Origin: Planctomycetaceae bacterium
Lineage (GTDB): Bacteria > Planctomycetota > UBA1135 > GCA-002686595
Direction: 5' to 3'
NCBI GenBank assembly: GCA_013360535.1
Contig: JABWBL010000001.1
Span: 1 to 26,925 of the forward strand
Length of the DNA: 26,925 bases
Shown here: one piece after another, positions 15,340 through 24,700 of the stretch
How positions within the stretch are numbered: the stretch's first letter is position 1
Layout: the number at the start of each line of letters is the position of its first letter
The notes under the pieces: generated by a model
Databases searched by the model: none
Seen by the model: the letters and a program-made list of their open reading frames with translations, nothing else
What the model was told of the DNA's origin: nothing
Program-made: the position numbers and the translations under genes

Positions 15340-17451
15340 TCACGGCAGGTGCGAGAACACGCCCTCCGGAAGCGGCGCGGGCGACTTGCCGACGGGCGAC
15401 ATGCGCAGCGAGAGCTCGGCGCCGCCGGTCTTGTTGATCCACTCGACACGCAGCGCGTGGGCGCCGGCAGCCAGCGCGATCGTTCCTCGCTTCTCGACCG
15501 TGCCGTGCAGGCCATCGTTGTCGACGACGAGCTCGCCATCGATCCACAGGCGACTACCGTCGTCGCTCGCGAGCGCAAACACGTACAGCTCGTCCGTGGG
15601 CACCGTGAGCAGTCCGGAGTAGCGCACGCCGACGTGTTCCTCGCGCGGCGCGGGCCCGACGGAGCTCGCGATGCCCGTCTCGCGCGGCTCCAGCGTCGCG
15701 AAATCCGGCAGCGCGTCCCAGTTGCCGACGTAAGTCTGCTTGCGCAGGCCCGCCTGTGCGCCCGTCGCATCGACCGCGGGTCGCGGCGTGACGCGCGTGA
15801 ACGTGCGCTCGACGGCGCTCGTCACGCCGCGCCCCTGGTGGAAGCCGCGCACACGCAGCGTGGTCGTCGTCTCGAGCTCAAGCGGGCCGCTCCAGGGCGT
15901 CGAAGCCGGACCGGGTTCACTTCCGTCGAGTGTGTAGCGCAGCTCGAGTCCGTTCGAGGCGCTCTTGAGTCCGACCGCGAGCTTCGTGACGAATTCGCCG
16001 GCTTCCGCAGTGATTTCCGGCGCGCGGTACACGACCGGCGCGCCCGCGACACGCAACGTCACGACGGTGCAGTCGACGTCCGGCAGGTTTGCCGGCAACT
16101 CGACCGCGAGGTCCGCGCCCTTGCGGCGCACGCCGAGCAGCTGGCGCGGCCCCGCAAGAAAACCCGCCGCAAGCGGGTCATTGCCCAGTCCCGGAAGCAC
16201 GATCTCGCCCGACTTCGGGCGCTCGAACACGTGCAGGAAGAGCACGGTGTCGTCACCCTCGCGCTTGAACGTCACGCGGCCCCACTCGAGCGCCTCGAAC
16301 GGGCTCGCGCTCGTGCCGTGGATCGCGCTCGCGTGCTTCTTCATCCACGCACCGATCGCCGCCAGCCGTTCGATCGCTTCCGGCGGGAACGTGCCATCCG
16401 CGCGCGGCCCGACGTTGAGCAGGTAGTTGCCACCCTTCGACGCGACGTCGACGAGCATGCGGATGCAGTCGCGCGAGCTCTTCCAGTTCGTGTCCGCGGC
16501 GTTGAACCCCCAGTGGTCGTTCATCGTCATGCAGGTTTCCCAGTCGACGCCGGCCATGCCGGTCGCCGGGATCTCCTGCTCGGGCGTGCCGAAGTCGCCG
16601 ACGGCCTCGTCCGACTGCGAAAAACCCGCCATTCCGCCGCGATGCACGTCGACGCGGTTGTTGACGAGCATCCACGGGTCGAGCTCTCGGCAGAGCTTGA
16701 AGAGCTCGACCCCGTACTCGTGCGACCACGTGCTCTCCCACTCGCCGTCGAACCACATCACCGCGGGTTTGTAGCGCCGCGTGATCTCGCTCACTTGGGC
16801 CTTCAGGTACTCACGGAAGCGCTCGAAATCCGCGCCGTCGGTCGAGCGCGTCTCCCACCCGCGTCGCGGCAGGTAGTCGGGATGGTGCCAGTCCATGATC
16901 GAGTGGTAGGTCGCGAAGCGCACGCCATGGCGATCACAGGCGGCCTTGAGCTCGCCCAGGATGTCGCGCCCGAACGGCGTCGCGCCGACGTCCCAGTCGC
17001 TCAACGCTGAGTCGTACAACGCGAAGCCATCGTGGTGCTTGCTCGTGATGACGAGGTACTTCATCCCCGCATCCGCGGCCATGCGCGCCCACGCGTCGGC
17101 GTCGAACAGCACCGGATTGAACTGCGGCAGGAAACGCTCGTACTCCTCGAGCGGAATGTGCGCCGTCTCGCGGATCCACTCGCCATGGCCCGTGCGATCC
17201 CCCCATTTTCCAGCAGGAATCGCGTACAGGCCCCAGTGGATGAACATGCCGAAGCGCGCCTCGCGCCACCACGCCATGCGCTCGTCCTGACTCGCCGGCG
17301 GCGCGGATTTCGGGCTCGCGCCACTCTTTTCCACGCTGCTTCCCGGCGGCACGACCGCTTCCGGCCCGCGGTACGTGCCCTCGGGCTCGCTCCTGCACGC
17401 CACCAACCCCGCCGCCGCCACCCACACCACCCACCGCCGCTCGCTCGCCAT
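15340..17451 (-). CDS. GH29 alpha-L-fucosidase-like lipoprotein with CHB-type and PA14 domains
   Basis: 703 residues from the ATG at 17451. The lipobox LVAC puts the lipidated residue at C19. The GH29 barrel covers about 55-400: WWREARFGMFIHWGLYAIP (61-79), VITSKHHDGFALYDS (134-148), YKPAVMWFDGEWEST (227-241) with D235 as the predicted nucleophile, then WGFNAADTNWKSS and KGGNYLLNVGPRADGTFP. After a C-terminal sandwich comes a chitobiase-like segment (LRYTLDGSEPGPASTPWSG, 504-522) and a PA14-like domain at about 565-685 (FALASDDGSRLWIDGELVVD). GH29 enzymes release alpha-linked L-fucose, consistent with polysaccharide use by planctomycetes. The longer start at 17535 would place 28 residues before the lipoprotein signal. 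A candidate -10 TACGCT lies at 17480-17485. Confidence 0.92.
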   Translation of the reverse strand: MASERRWVVWVAAAGLVACRSEPEGTYRGPEAVVPPGSSVEKSGASPKSAPPASQDERMAWWREARFGMFIHWGLYAIPAGKWGDRTGHGEWIRETAHIPLEEYERFLPQFNPVLFDADAWARMAADAGMKYLVITSKHHDGFALYDSALSDWDVGATPFGRDILGELKAACDRHGVRFATYHSIMDWHHPDYLPRRGWETRSTDGADFERFREYLKAQVSEITRRYKPAVMWFDGEWESTWSHEYGVELFKLCRELDPWMLVNNRVDVHRGGMAGFSQSDEAVGDFGTPEQEIPATGMAGVDWETCMTMNDHWGFNAADTNWKSSRDCIRMLVDVASKGGNYLLNVGPRADGTFPPEAIERLAAIGAWMKKHASAIHGTSASPFEALEWGRVTFKREGDDTVLFLHVFERPKSGEIVLPGLGNDPLAAGFLAGPRQLLGVRRKGADLAVELPANLPDVDCTVVTLRVAGAPVVYRAPEITAEAGEFVTKLAVGLKSASNGLELRYTLDGSEPGPASTPWSGPLELETTTTLRVRGFHQGRGVTSAVERTFTRVTPRPAVDATGAQAGLRKQTYVGNWDALPDFATLEPRETGIASSVGPAPREEHVGVRYSGLLTVPTDELYVFALASDDGSRLWIDGELVVDNDGLHGTVEKRGTIALAAGAHALRVEWINKTGGAELSLRMSPVGKSPAPLPEGVFSHLP

Positions 17452-17519
17452 AGGTTCGTTCCCTCTCGTTCTCGCCGCGAGCGTAGCGTCCCCGCACTTG
17501 GGGTGGCGAGAGGCTGTGC

Positions 17520-18737
17520 TCAGGCCTGCAGCCACTCGTTCACTGGCCGCGCGAGGAACTCGCCGACGGGAATCCCATCTCCACCGACCAGCAGGGTGAG
17601 CTTGGGTCGGAACTCCTCGCGGAACCGGGCAAGTCCCGAGTGCGCGAGCGAAGCCCGTCCGCTCTTCACCTCGATCGCGACCACGGTGCGACCGCGCTTC
17701 AGGACGAAATCGACTTCGGCGTCACCTTCGCGCCAGTACGTGAGCTCGCACTCACCGGCAAGGGCCGCGTTCGCAAGGTGCGCTCCAATCGCGGACTCCG
17801 TCAGTCGCCCCCAATGATCACGGTCCGCGTGCGCCTCGGGCATCGTCAGTCCCGCTTGGGAGCTCATGAAGGCCGTGTTGAGCACCTGCAATTTCGGGAT
17901 GGACGCCCGGGAGCGAACGACGGAGCCGGAGAATTTCTGCAGACCCGTGAGCATTCCCGATGCGGTCAGCAGCTCGAGATAGTGCGCGAGAGTCGTGGTG
18001 TTGCCCGCATCGTGGAGCTGGCCGAGCATCTTCGTGTAGGAGAGGATCTGGCCCGAATATCGGCATCCAAGCTCGAACAGCCGCCGCAACAGCGCGGGCT
18101 TGTCGACTCGCGTCAGGAGCAGGATGTCGCGCGAGACTGTCGTTTCCACGAGCGAGTCGAGGATGTAGCTGCGCCATCGGCCGTGCTCCGCGATGAGCGC
18201 AGCACCACCTGGGTAACCACCGAAGAAGAGGTATTGATCGAGCGAGAAGCCGAACGCGGATTTCATCTCGGTCCACGACCAATGCGGGAGGTGCAGGATC
18301 TCGAAGCGCCCGGCGAGGCTCTCCGAGAGCCCACGCTGCAGCAGCAGCGGAGCCGAGCCCAAGAGCACCACGCGCAGGGGAATGCGGCGTCGAGTGTCCT
18401 CGTCCCACAACCGCTTGACGGTTTCGGACCACTGAGGGAGCTTCTGAATCTCGTCCAGCGCGAGCACCGCGCCCGACTTGCCGGCCTCCTTGGCCAACAG
18501 GCGCGAACGCTCCCAGTTCGTCTCGAGCCACGCTTGCCCATGCGACTCGGGCTCGTCAGCGGAAGCGTACAAGTGCGGGGCATCTCCCCTCGCGAGCACC
18601 TGCTGCACGAGGGTCGTCTTGCCGACTTGCCTTGGACCCGCGACCACCTGCAGGAACCTGCGCCGCTCCTGCAGCCGACCCGCGAGCACTCCAGCCTGCG
18701 CCCGCTCGAACGCGGTGTCTTCGGATTCACTCAGCAT
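17520..18737 (-). CDS. AAA-type ATPase with C-terminal DUF4143 (PD-(D/E)xK-like) domain
   Basis: 405 residues. Walker A GPRQVGKTT at 34-42, Walker B VLALDEIQ with D95/E96, and sensor-like LLGSAP at 125-130. The C-terminal DUF4143 part has TESAIGAHL (313-321), YWREGDAEVDFVLKRG (334-349) and VVAIEVKSG (352-360). This is a nuclease-fold pattern with E315, D343, E356 and K358. Such ATPases are common, often scattered by transfer, and their function is not established. The ATG at 18737 directly follows a palindromic AT-rich operator, giving a near-leaderless mRNA. The operator's base composition is very unlike its surroundings and may mark foreign origin. Confidence 0.9.
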   Translation of the reverse strand: MLSESEDTAFERAQAGVLAGRLQERRRFLQVVAGPRQVGKTTLVQQVLARGDAPHLYASADEPESHGQAWLETNWERSRLLAKEAGKSGAVLALDEIQKLPQWSETVKRLWDEDTRRRIPLRVVLLGSAPLLLQRGLSESLAGRFEILHLPHWSWTEMKSAFGFSLDQYLFFGGYPGGAALIAEHGRWRSYILDSLVETTVSRDILLLTRVDKPALLRRLFELGCRYSGQILSYTKMLGQLHDAGNTTTLAHYLELLTASGMLTGLQKFSGSVVRSRASIPKLQVLNTAFMSSQAGLTMPEAHADRDHWGRLTESAIGAHLANAALAGECELTYWREGDAEVDFVLKRGRTVVAIEVKSGRASLAHSGLARFREEFRPKLTLLVGGDGIPVGEFLARPVNEWLQA

Positions 18738-18738
18738 G

Positions 18739-18773
18739 TTGAGTAATTTTACTCAATACACTGAGTAATTCAA
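18739..18773 (-). promoter_or_regulatory. Promoter and palindromic operator of the AAA/DUF4143 gene
   Basis: On the minus strand TTGAAT (18773-18768) and TAAAAT (18751-18746), spaced 16 bases, form a good -35/-10 pair. Transcription would start almost at the ATG at 18737. TTGAGTAA-TT-TTACTCAA (18739-18756, plus strand) is an inverted repeat with 8-base arms over the -10. TGAGTAAT recurs at 18762-18769 over the -35, exactly 22 bases (two helical turns) from the first copy. This layout suits a repressor that blocks RNA polymerase. Confidence 0.65.
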
Positions 18774-18943
18774 TCCACTGCGCTTCCGCCTTGGAAAACG
18801 CTCGCCCTGAGGAGGCAGAACGGCGTCCGGGCCCCACTCGTCCGGCAGCAGGTCCTGCAAGTACCTGGACCCCGAGCAGGTTCAGCCGCGTCCCTCCGAC
18901 AGGGTCGGTCTTCCAGAAGTCCCCCCCCGCCGCCGCGCGCGAG

Positions 18944-20029
18944 TCACTCGAGCGGAATGCCCGTGCGGTTCGCGATGTCGCGCAGGTCCTCGACGACCGG
19001 GAGGACGAGCGGGATGCCGTGGGCGGAGCGCTCGCGTTCGGCGTCGCGCTCGGGGTCGCCGGGGATCAGCGGGCCGTGGGTGCCGGGAGCGGGCTTGGTC
19101 GCGCGGAAGGTGCGGATCAGGTCGTCGATCTGGCGCTTGAACTCGGTGGGATCGATGAAACCCGCGATCTGCATCGCGCCGAAGAAGTGGCCGATGCCCT
19201 TGCCGACGGAGCGCGCGGGGACTTCCTGGCGCAGCGCGAAGGGCGGCGTGAAGGGGCCCCAGTTGGCGCCGGAGAGCACGGCGACGAGCACGTCGACCAT
19301 AAGCCCAAGCGCATAACCCTTGTGGCCGCCGTGCTCGCGATCGGAGCCGAGCGGCAGCAGCGCTCCGCCGTCGATCATGCCCTGCGGATCGGTGGTGATG
19401 CGGCCCTCGCGGTCGATGGCCCAGCCCTCGGGGACACGCTCGCCCTTGCGCTTGGCGATCTCGATCTTGCCGTAGGCGACGGCGGGTGTCGCGAGGTCGA
19501 TCACGATCGGCGGCTCCTCGAGGCCGGGGAACGCGATCGCGATCGGGTTGGTGCCGAGCATGCGCTCCGCGCCCCACAAGGGCGCCACGAGCTTGGTCGA
19601 GTTCGTCATCGACCAGCCGATCAGGTCGCGCTCGAGCGCCTTGAGCGGGTAGTAGCCGGCGATGCCGTAATGGTTGGTGTTGCAAACACTCACCCAGCCC
19701 GAGCCGACGGCCGCAGCCTTCTCCATCGCGAGCTCGTTGGCCCACGGACCGACGACGAGCCCGAGGCCGTTGTCGCCGTCGACCGTCGCGGTGCTCGCCG
19801 TCTGTCGCACGATGCTCGGCTTCGGCCGCGGGTTGATGCGTCCGAGCTCGAGCATGTCGAAGTACGTGTGCAGCCGCGCGACACCGTGCGAGTCGATGCC
19901 GCGCAGGTCGGCGGCGGAGAGCACCTCGGCCGCGAGCTCGGCCTCGTGCTTGGGCACGCCGAAGTGCTGGAAGACGCGCGAGCTGAACTCGCGCAGGCGC
20001 TGGGGAGCGAAGAGGAGCGTCTCGACCAT
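18944..20029 (-). CDS. LDH2/MDH2-family NAD(P)-dependent oxidoreductase (malate/L-lactate/ureidoglycolate dehydrogenase type)
   Basis: 361 residues. Family motifs: ADLRGIDSHGVARLHTYFDM (40-59, with H49), DGDNGLGLVVGP (84-95), VCNTNHYGIAGYYPLKA (115-131, with H120), MLGTNPIAIAFPG (157-169), VIDLATPAVAYGKIE (176-190) and a later GGHKGYALGLMVDVL. These enzymes oxidise 2-hydroxyacids with NAD(P); the substrate cannot be fixed from sequence. The ATG at 20029 is chosen because MVETLLFAPQRLREF starts the conserved fold. The longer frame to 20242 crosses the divergent spacer and the hairpin there. About 206 bases without a gene separate it from the ATPase gene, holding the operator above, an 8-base run of C and nothing else recognisable. 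Confidence 0.9.
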   Translation of the reverse strand: MVETLLFAPQRLREFSSRVFQHFGVPKHEAELAAEVLSAADLRGIDSHGVARLHTYFDMLELGRINPRPKPSIVRQTASTATVDGDNGLGLVVGPWANELAMEKAAAVGSGWVSVCNTNHYGIAGYYPLKALERDLIGWSMTNSTKLVAPLWGAERMLGTNPIAIAFPGLEEPPIVIDLATPAVAYGKIEIAKRKGERVPEGWAIDREGRITTDPQGMIDGGALLPLGSDREHGGHKGYALGLMVDVLVAVLSGANWGPFTPPFALRQEVPARSVGKGIGHFFGAMQIAGFIDPTEFKRQIDDLIRTFRATKPAPGTHGPLIPGDPERDAERERSAHGIPLVLPVVEDLRDIANRTGIPLE

Positions 20030-20160
20030 GTTGGGCAGCGGGCCAGATCCGGCCCGTCCCCGCACGATACGGCCACGTTCCCGAGTCGACGATTCCGTTC
20101 GGCCCAGCAGGAGTCCCGCCGTGGAAATGCGCGCTCCTGCGGAACGCGAGCCAGCTTTCG

Positions 20161-20181
20161 GCGCTTGCTCCGAGCAAGCGC
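20161..20181. repeat. Perfect 10-base inverted repeat upstream of the kelch-like gene
   Basis: GCGCTTGCTC (20161-20170), one central C, then GAGCAAGCGC (20172-20181), centred 55 bases before the ATG at 20226. It could be an operator or a leader hairpin. CGCTTGYTCC, half of it, also lies upstream of the genes at 7031 and 12488. Confidence 0.6.
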
Positions 20182-20225
20182 GGGAGCCTCCGCGCCTCCC
20201 TCTCACCCTTGCAGAGCTCGTCCCC

Positions 20226-21704
20226 ATGAATTTCACGCTCAAGGCCGCGTCGCTCGCGGCCCTCGTCCTCGGACTGGCCAGCTCGGCGACCGCTCAGGTC
20301 GCCCCCTGGACCCAGCTCACCCTCACCGTCAACCCCGCCACGCGCGAACGCCCCGCCACCGCGACCGATGGCAACGTGCTCTACCTGTACGGTGGTCAGA
20401 ACGGCACCACGACCTCGACCTACGCGAACCTGATGGCTTTCGACGGCACCAGCTGGACGACGGTCAGCGCCACGGGCACCGCCTGCGGACCGCGCGCCGG
20501 CGCCGTGATGGCCTGGGACTCCGCGCGCGGCAAGCTCGTCGTGTTCAGCGGTCAGGGCGCCGCCGGCGTGTGGGGCACTTACGACACGACGACGTGGGAG
20601 TGGGACTCGGTCGGCGGCTGGGTGCAGAAGTTCCCCGCGACCGTGCCCGACAGCCGCTGGCTCGTCGGTGGCGCCGCCTACGTTCCCGGCGTCGGCGTCG
20701 TGTTCCACGGCGGCAACGCCAAGACCGTTCCGAGCGGGAGCACCACGTACCTCTCCAACGAGACGTGGGCCTGGGACGGCACGAACTGGAACCTGCTCAC
20801 CAACACTGGCCCCGCAGTCCAGAACGGCGCGCTCGTGTACCGCTCGGCGAACCACGACCTGATCTACTTCGGCGGCACGGCCGTCGCCGGTGGCCCGTCG
20901 GTCGCGACCACGTACCGCTACGACGTCGCGAGCAACGTCTGGTCGTCGATCGCGACGGCCACGCTGCCGACGAGCGATGTCGCGGGCACGACCGCTCCCG
21001 GCCTGAGCGCCCCGAGCGCCTACTACCACCCGATCACGGGCAAGGTCGTGATCCACGGCGGTCAGGGCAACCACGGCACTTCGCTCGCGAGCAAGAAGAC
21101 GTGGGAGTTCAACGGCGTCGACTGGACCGACGTGTCCGACGCGGCGAGCCCCAACATTCGCAACTCGTCGGCCCAGTGGGTCGCCGCGCTCGGCAAGGCC
21201 TTCAGCGCGACTGGCAACAGCACCAACTCCGCCCGCAACTGGACGCTCCAGCACGACGTGCCGATCACGACGGTCGTCTACTGCACCGCGGGCACCTCGA
21301 CCAACGGCTGCGTGCCGTCGATCAGCGCGCTCGGAACGCCGAGCCTCGCCGCGAGCTCCGGCTTCACCGTCTCCGTCGGCTCCGTCGAAGGCCAGAAGCA
21401 GGGCCTGATCTTCTACGGCATCTCCGGCCGCAGCGCCGCGGCCTGGGGCGTCGGCGGCACGAGCTTCCTGTGCGTGAAGTCTCCGACGCAGCGCACGCCG
21501 ACCCAGGCCTCGGGCGGCACGGCCGGCGCCTGCGACGGCACGCTCGCCGTCGACTGGCTGAGCTTCATCTCCTCCAACCCCGGCGCGCTCGGCAACCCCT
21601 TCTCGGTCGGTCAGGTCGTCAACGCGCAGGGTTGGTTCAGAGACCCGCCGGCCGTGAAGACCACGAACCTCTCGGCGGGCCTGGAGTTCACCGTGCTCCC
21701 CTGA
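20226..21704 (+). CDS. Exported kelch-like beta-propeller protein with the shared C-terminal module
   Basis: 492 residues with a signal peptide (MNFTLKAASLAALVLGLASS, cleavage near ATA-Q24). Residues 40-345 carry kelch/galactose-oxidase-like blades: LYLYGGQNG, FDGTSWTTVSA, KLVVFSGQG, TWEWDSVGGW, GVVFHGGNA, TWAWDGTNWNLL, DLIYFGGTA, YRYDVASNVWSSI, KVVIHGGQG and TWEFNGVDWTDV. Residues 351-492 form the C-terminal module: YCTAGTSTNGCVPSIS, QKQGLIFYG, SFLCVKSPTQRTPTQ, CDGTLAVDW and AQGWFRDP, ending in GLEFTVLP. It is most like the module at the end of the metallopeptidase encoded at 24806-21795. The ATG is fixed by the signal peptide. The role of the propeller is unknown; surface binding is likely. 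Confidence 0.88.
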   Translation: MNFTLKAASLAALVLGLASSATAQVAPWTQLTLTVNPATRERPATATDGNVLYLYGGQNGTTTSTYANLMAFDGTSWTTVSATGTACGPRAGAVMAWDSARGKLVVFSGQGAAGVWGTYDTTTWEWDSVGGWVQKFPATVPDSRWLVGGAAYVPGVGVVFHGGNAKTVPSGSTTYLSNETWAWDGTNWNLLTNTGPAVQNGALVYRSANHDLIYFGGTAVAGGPSVATTYRYDVASNVWSSIATATLPTSDVAGTTAPGLSAPSAYYHPITGKVVIHGGQGNHGTSLASKKTWEFNGVDWTDVSDAASPNIRNSSAQWVAALGKAFSATGNSTNSARNWTLQHDVPITTVVYCTAGTSTNGCVPSISALGTPSLAASSGFTVSVGSVEGQKQGLIFYGISGRSAAAWGVGGTSFLCVKSPTQRTPTQASGGTAGACDGTLAVDWLSFISSNPGALGNPFSVGQVVNAQGWFRDPPAVKTTNLSAGLEFTVLP

Positions 21705-21724
21705 CGCGCAACGCGCCATCGAAC

Positions 21725-21757
21725 GGGGCCGGTCGCCTTCGAGAGACGGCCGGCCCC
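21725..21757. terminator. Likely bidirectional terminator hairpin between convergent genes
   Basis: GGGGCCGG (21725-21732) pairs with CCGGCCCC (21750-21757), with partial extra pairing inside, in the 90-base gap between two convergent genes. There is no T-run, so factor-independent termination is not certain. Confidence 0.5.
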
Positions 21758-21794
21758 GGCTGTTGGTGGAGCTCGTCGGCGGGCGTGCGCGCGC

Positions 21795-24700
21795 TTACGG
21801 ACAGATCGTGAAGTGCACGCCGTTGGAGAGACCGAGTCCGAACGGGTCGGCGGGGTCGCGGTAGTAGTACTGCGCGGCGACCGTGCGGCCCGCGAAGAGC
21901 CCGGCGTCAGCGCCCGAGCGGATGTAGGCGTTGAAGTCGAAGCTCAGCGAGCCCGTGCAGCCAGCGCCGGCGCTGGTGAGCTGCGTCGGCGTGCGGCGCA
22001 GCGGCGGCTGGGCGCACAACGCTCCACCTTGCCAAGGGGCCGTGAACGTCCCGAAACCGTAGAAGAGCAGGCCCGTGCGGCTGGGCGACGCGCTCGTCAG
22101 CGTGATCGGGAACGGCGCCGTGCCCGTCGCCCGCGCGTAGCCCGAGTAGCCGATGCGCGGCACGCAGAACGCGGCGTCGATCTTGCTCGCGCAGTAGACG
22201 ATGGGTTGCGCGCAGCCGTTCGGCGCGAGCGTCGCGATGCAGACGTCGTCGATGGCCGCTTCGGTGATCGAGTTGTTCGGGGCGTCCGACACGCTGAAGC
22301 GCACGTAGACCGTGGGACCGAGCGCGAGGAACGACGTGATGTCCGCGCGAGCCTCGCGCCACGAGGAGCTCGACGTCGCGTGGGTCTTGATCGTGGTCCA
22401 GCTCGTCCCGTTGCTCGAGGCCTGCACCAGCAGCCGGTCGTCCCCGTCATCGTTGAAGAACCAGTACGAGTAGCGCACCTCCGCGTTGCCGAAGGCGAGC
22501 GCGACCGGCGGCGAGGTCAGCAGGTACGCGCCGCCGTCGACGTCGGCCTCCTCGGGCGAGTTCGGGTTCGTCCCCTGTCCGGTGAAGTAGCACTGCGTGC
22601 CCGCACCGGGCGTGAAGTCGAACTCGGGCTGCGCCTGCGCGGCGCCGGCGAGGGTTCCCAGCGGATCCGCACGCTGCCAGCGGCCGGAGAAGGTCGAGCC
22701 CGGACCCGAATCCCACTGGCCCGCGCTCTCGAAGTCGTCGCACAGGAGCGTCTGCACGTTGCCGACCGAGAAGAACTGCGGGTCGCTCGCGCCTCCCGCC
22801 GGGAAGCTCTGCACGTTCGCGGCGTGGTCGGTGGCGCGCGCGTAGTAGAAGACCTTCTGGCCGGAGGAGACGCCGGGGAGCGAGGCCGTCCACAGGTTGC
22901 CACCCGCCGGAGCCATCGCGAGCTGCGCGAACGCGCCCGCGTAGCCGACGCGGTAGAAGAGCTCGACCCCGACGATGCTGCCGCCGCTCAGGATCGAGCT
23001 GACCGAGGCCTGCACGGCATAAGGACCGCTCTCGTTCGTCGTGTCGGCGACCTGCGTCAGCGAGTTGAACTGGATCGGCACGAACGGAACGCCGGGGAAA
23101 CCCTGCTCGACGAAACCGGCGTCGATGTCGAAGTAGTGCGGCGTGCCGTTGTTCAGGTTGCCGTCGTCGTCGTCGAGCGTCAGCCACTGCGCCTCGATGA
23201 CGCTCTTGATCTCGGTCTGGTTGTAGGCGTTCATCCAGTCGAGGAAGAGGTTGTTCGCGACGGCGTCACCGGCCGCGTTGCCGAGCGTGTTGTTCAGGTT
23301 GCGGCGCAGCTTCCACGCCGCGCCCATCCAGACCTCGCCGTCGTTGTGCAGCCCGCCGTAGCACGGGCCGCAGCAGTCGCCGCAGAACTGCCGCGTGTTG
23401 AGGCCGTCGCGGATCGGCGAGCCCAGCCCGAAGAAGTCCTGCGCCACGATGTTCGTGTCGTACAGGTACTGCGCGAAGATGTCGGCGTTGCCTTCGCCCA
23501 TGCCGTCGAAGCCGTTGCCCGTTCCGTACAGCACGTTGAGCCAGTGCCCGGTCTCGTGCGCGATGACGGTCGAGTAGCAGGTGTTGGGGCAGCCGCCGGA
23601 GTCGATGAAGTAGTTGGTCGAGTTGCCGTTGAAGTACGCGTTGCAGGACGACGCGATGTTGCAGTTCGACAGGTTGACGAAGTCCGCCATGGCGTCGGTC
23701 GGGTTGACCGAGCGGATCCAGTCGCGGATCGCGTTGTTCTGCACGAAGGCGTTGGCCTGCGCGGTCACGTGCTCGGTCGGAGCGGGGTTGAGCACGACCG
23801 TGTTGCCCGTTCCGGTGAGCGGGATCGTCGTGGAGTAGGCCGGTCCGGCCTGGTTCGTGACGTCGTTGAACGTCCCGACGTACGTGAACGTGCAGCTGAG
23901 CGGCCCGGTGACGCCGGGGAAGTTGAAGTTGCCGTTCGCGTCGGTCGTGACGGTGCCGGCGGGGCTCTGCACGCGCGCGTAGCGCGCGATCTGGTCGGTC
24001 TCGGGGTTCGAAGGGCGATCGGGCGCGACGCCGGGCGTGGCCTTGGTGAACACCGTGCCGCCGACGTCGAAGTAGTGGATCGACTCGTCGCGGCGCAGGA
24101 TCGCCCCGCCGTGCGCATCGACGAAGTACAGCCCGCCTTCGGGCGCGACACCGTCCATGTGCCACTGCACGTCGACCTTGTAGGCGAGGCGCGGCACGCG
24201 GCTCTCTTCCAGCTCGAGCTGCGCGATGACGAGCTCCGGCCCGCTCACCACGCTGCCGCGCACGCCGGACTGGGCGACGAAGGCCTGCAGCGCGCGCTCG
24301 ACCGCAGCTTCCGGCGACAGGCTCGGAAGCGTGGCGAGGTGCGCGACGTTCGGCAGCGCTCGCGTCTGCACGGAGAGCAGGCGCCCGCCGAGATCGAACA
24401 GCACGTTGACCGCGCCGCCGTCGACCGGCACTCCGTTCACGACCTGCCGGAAGCGCACGGTCTGCTTGTCGCTCGAGCCGACGGTGCCGAGCGGCAGGAA
24501 CACGGTGCGCTGCTCGACCAGCGTCTGCGGCTCGATGCCGTGCAGGTCCGCCGTCTCGAGCAGCGCCTGACGCGCGGCGACGAACCACTGCTCGTCGCTC
24601 GAAGGCCGGAACTCGCTCGGCAGCGAGGCGCCGTAGAGAAACTCGGCGTGACCGGTGCCCTCGTCGACGTCAATGCGCCAGCCGGCGCCGTGGAGCTCGC

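Noticed and set aside
18739..18773. AT-rich repeats as insertion-sequence ends, att site or CRISPR remnant
   Set aside because: No transposase, no spacer pattern and no second copy; position over -35/-10 fits an operator better.
18791..18943. Possible gene remnant upstream of the ATPase operator (open minus frame with FWKTDPVGGTRLNLLG)
   Set aside because: No start, no family resemblance and too short to judge.
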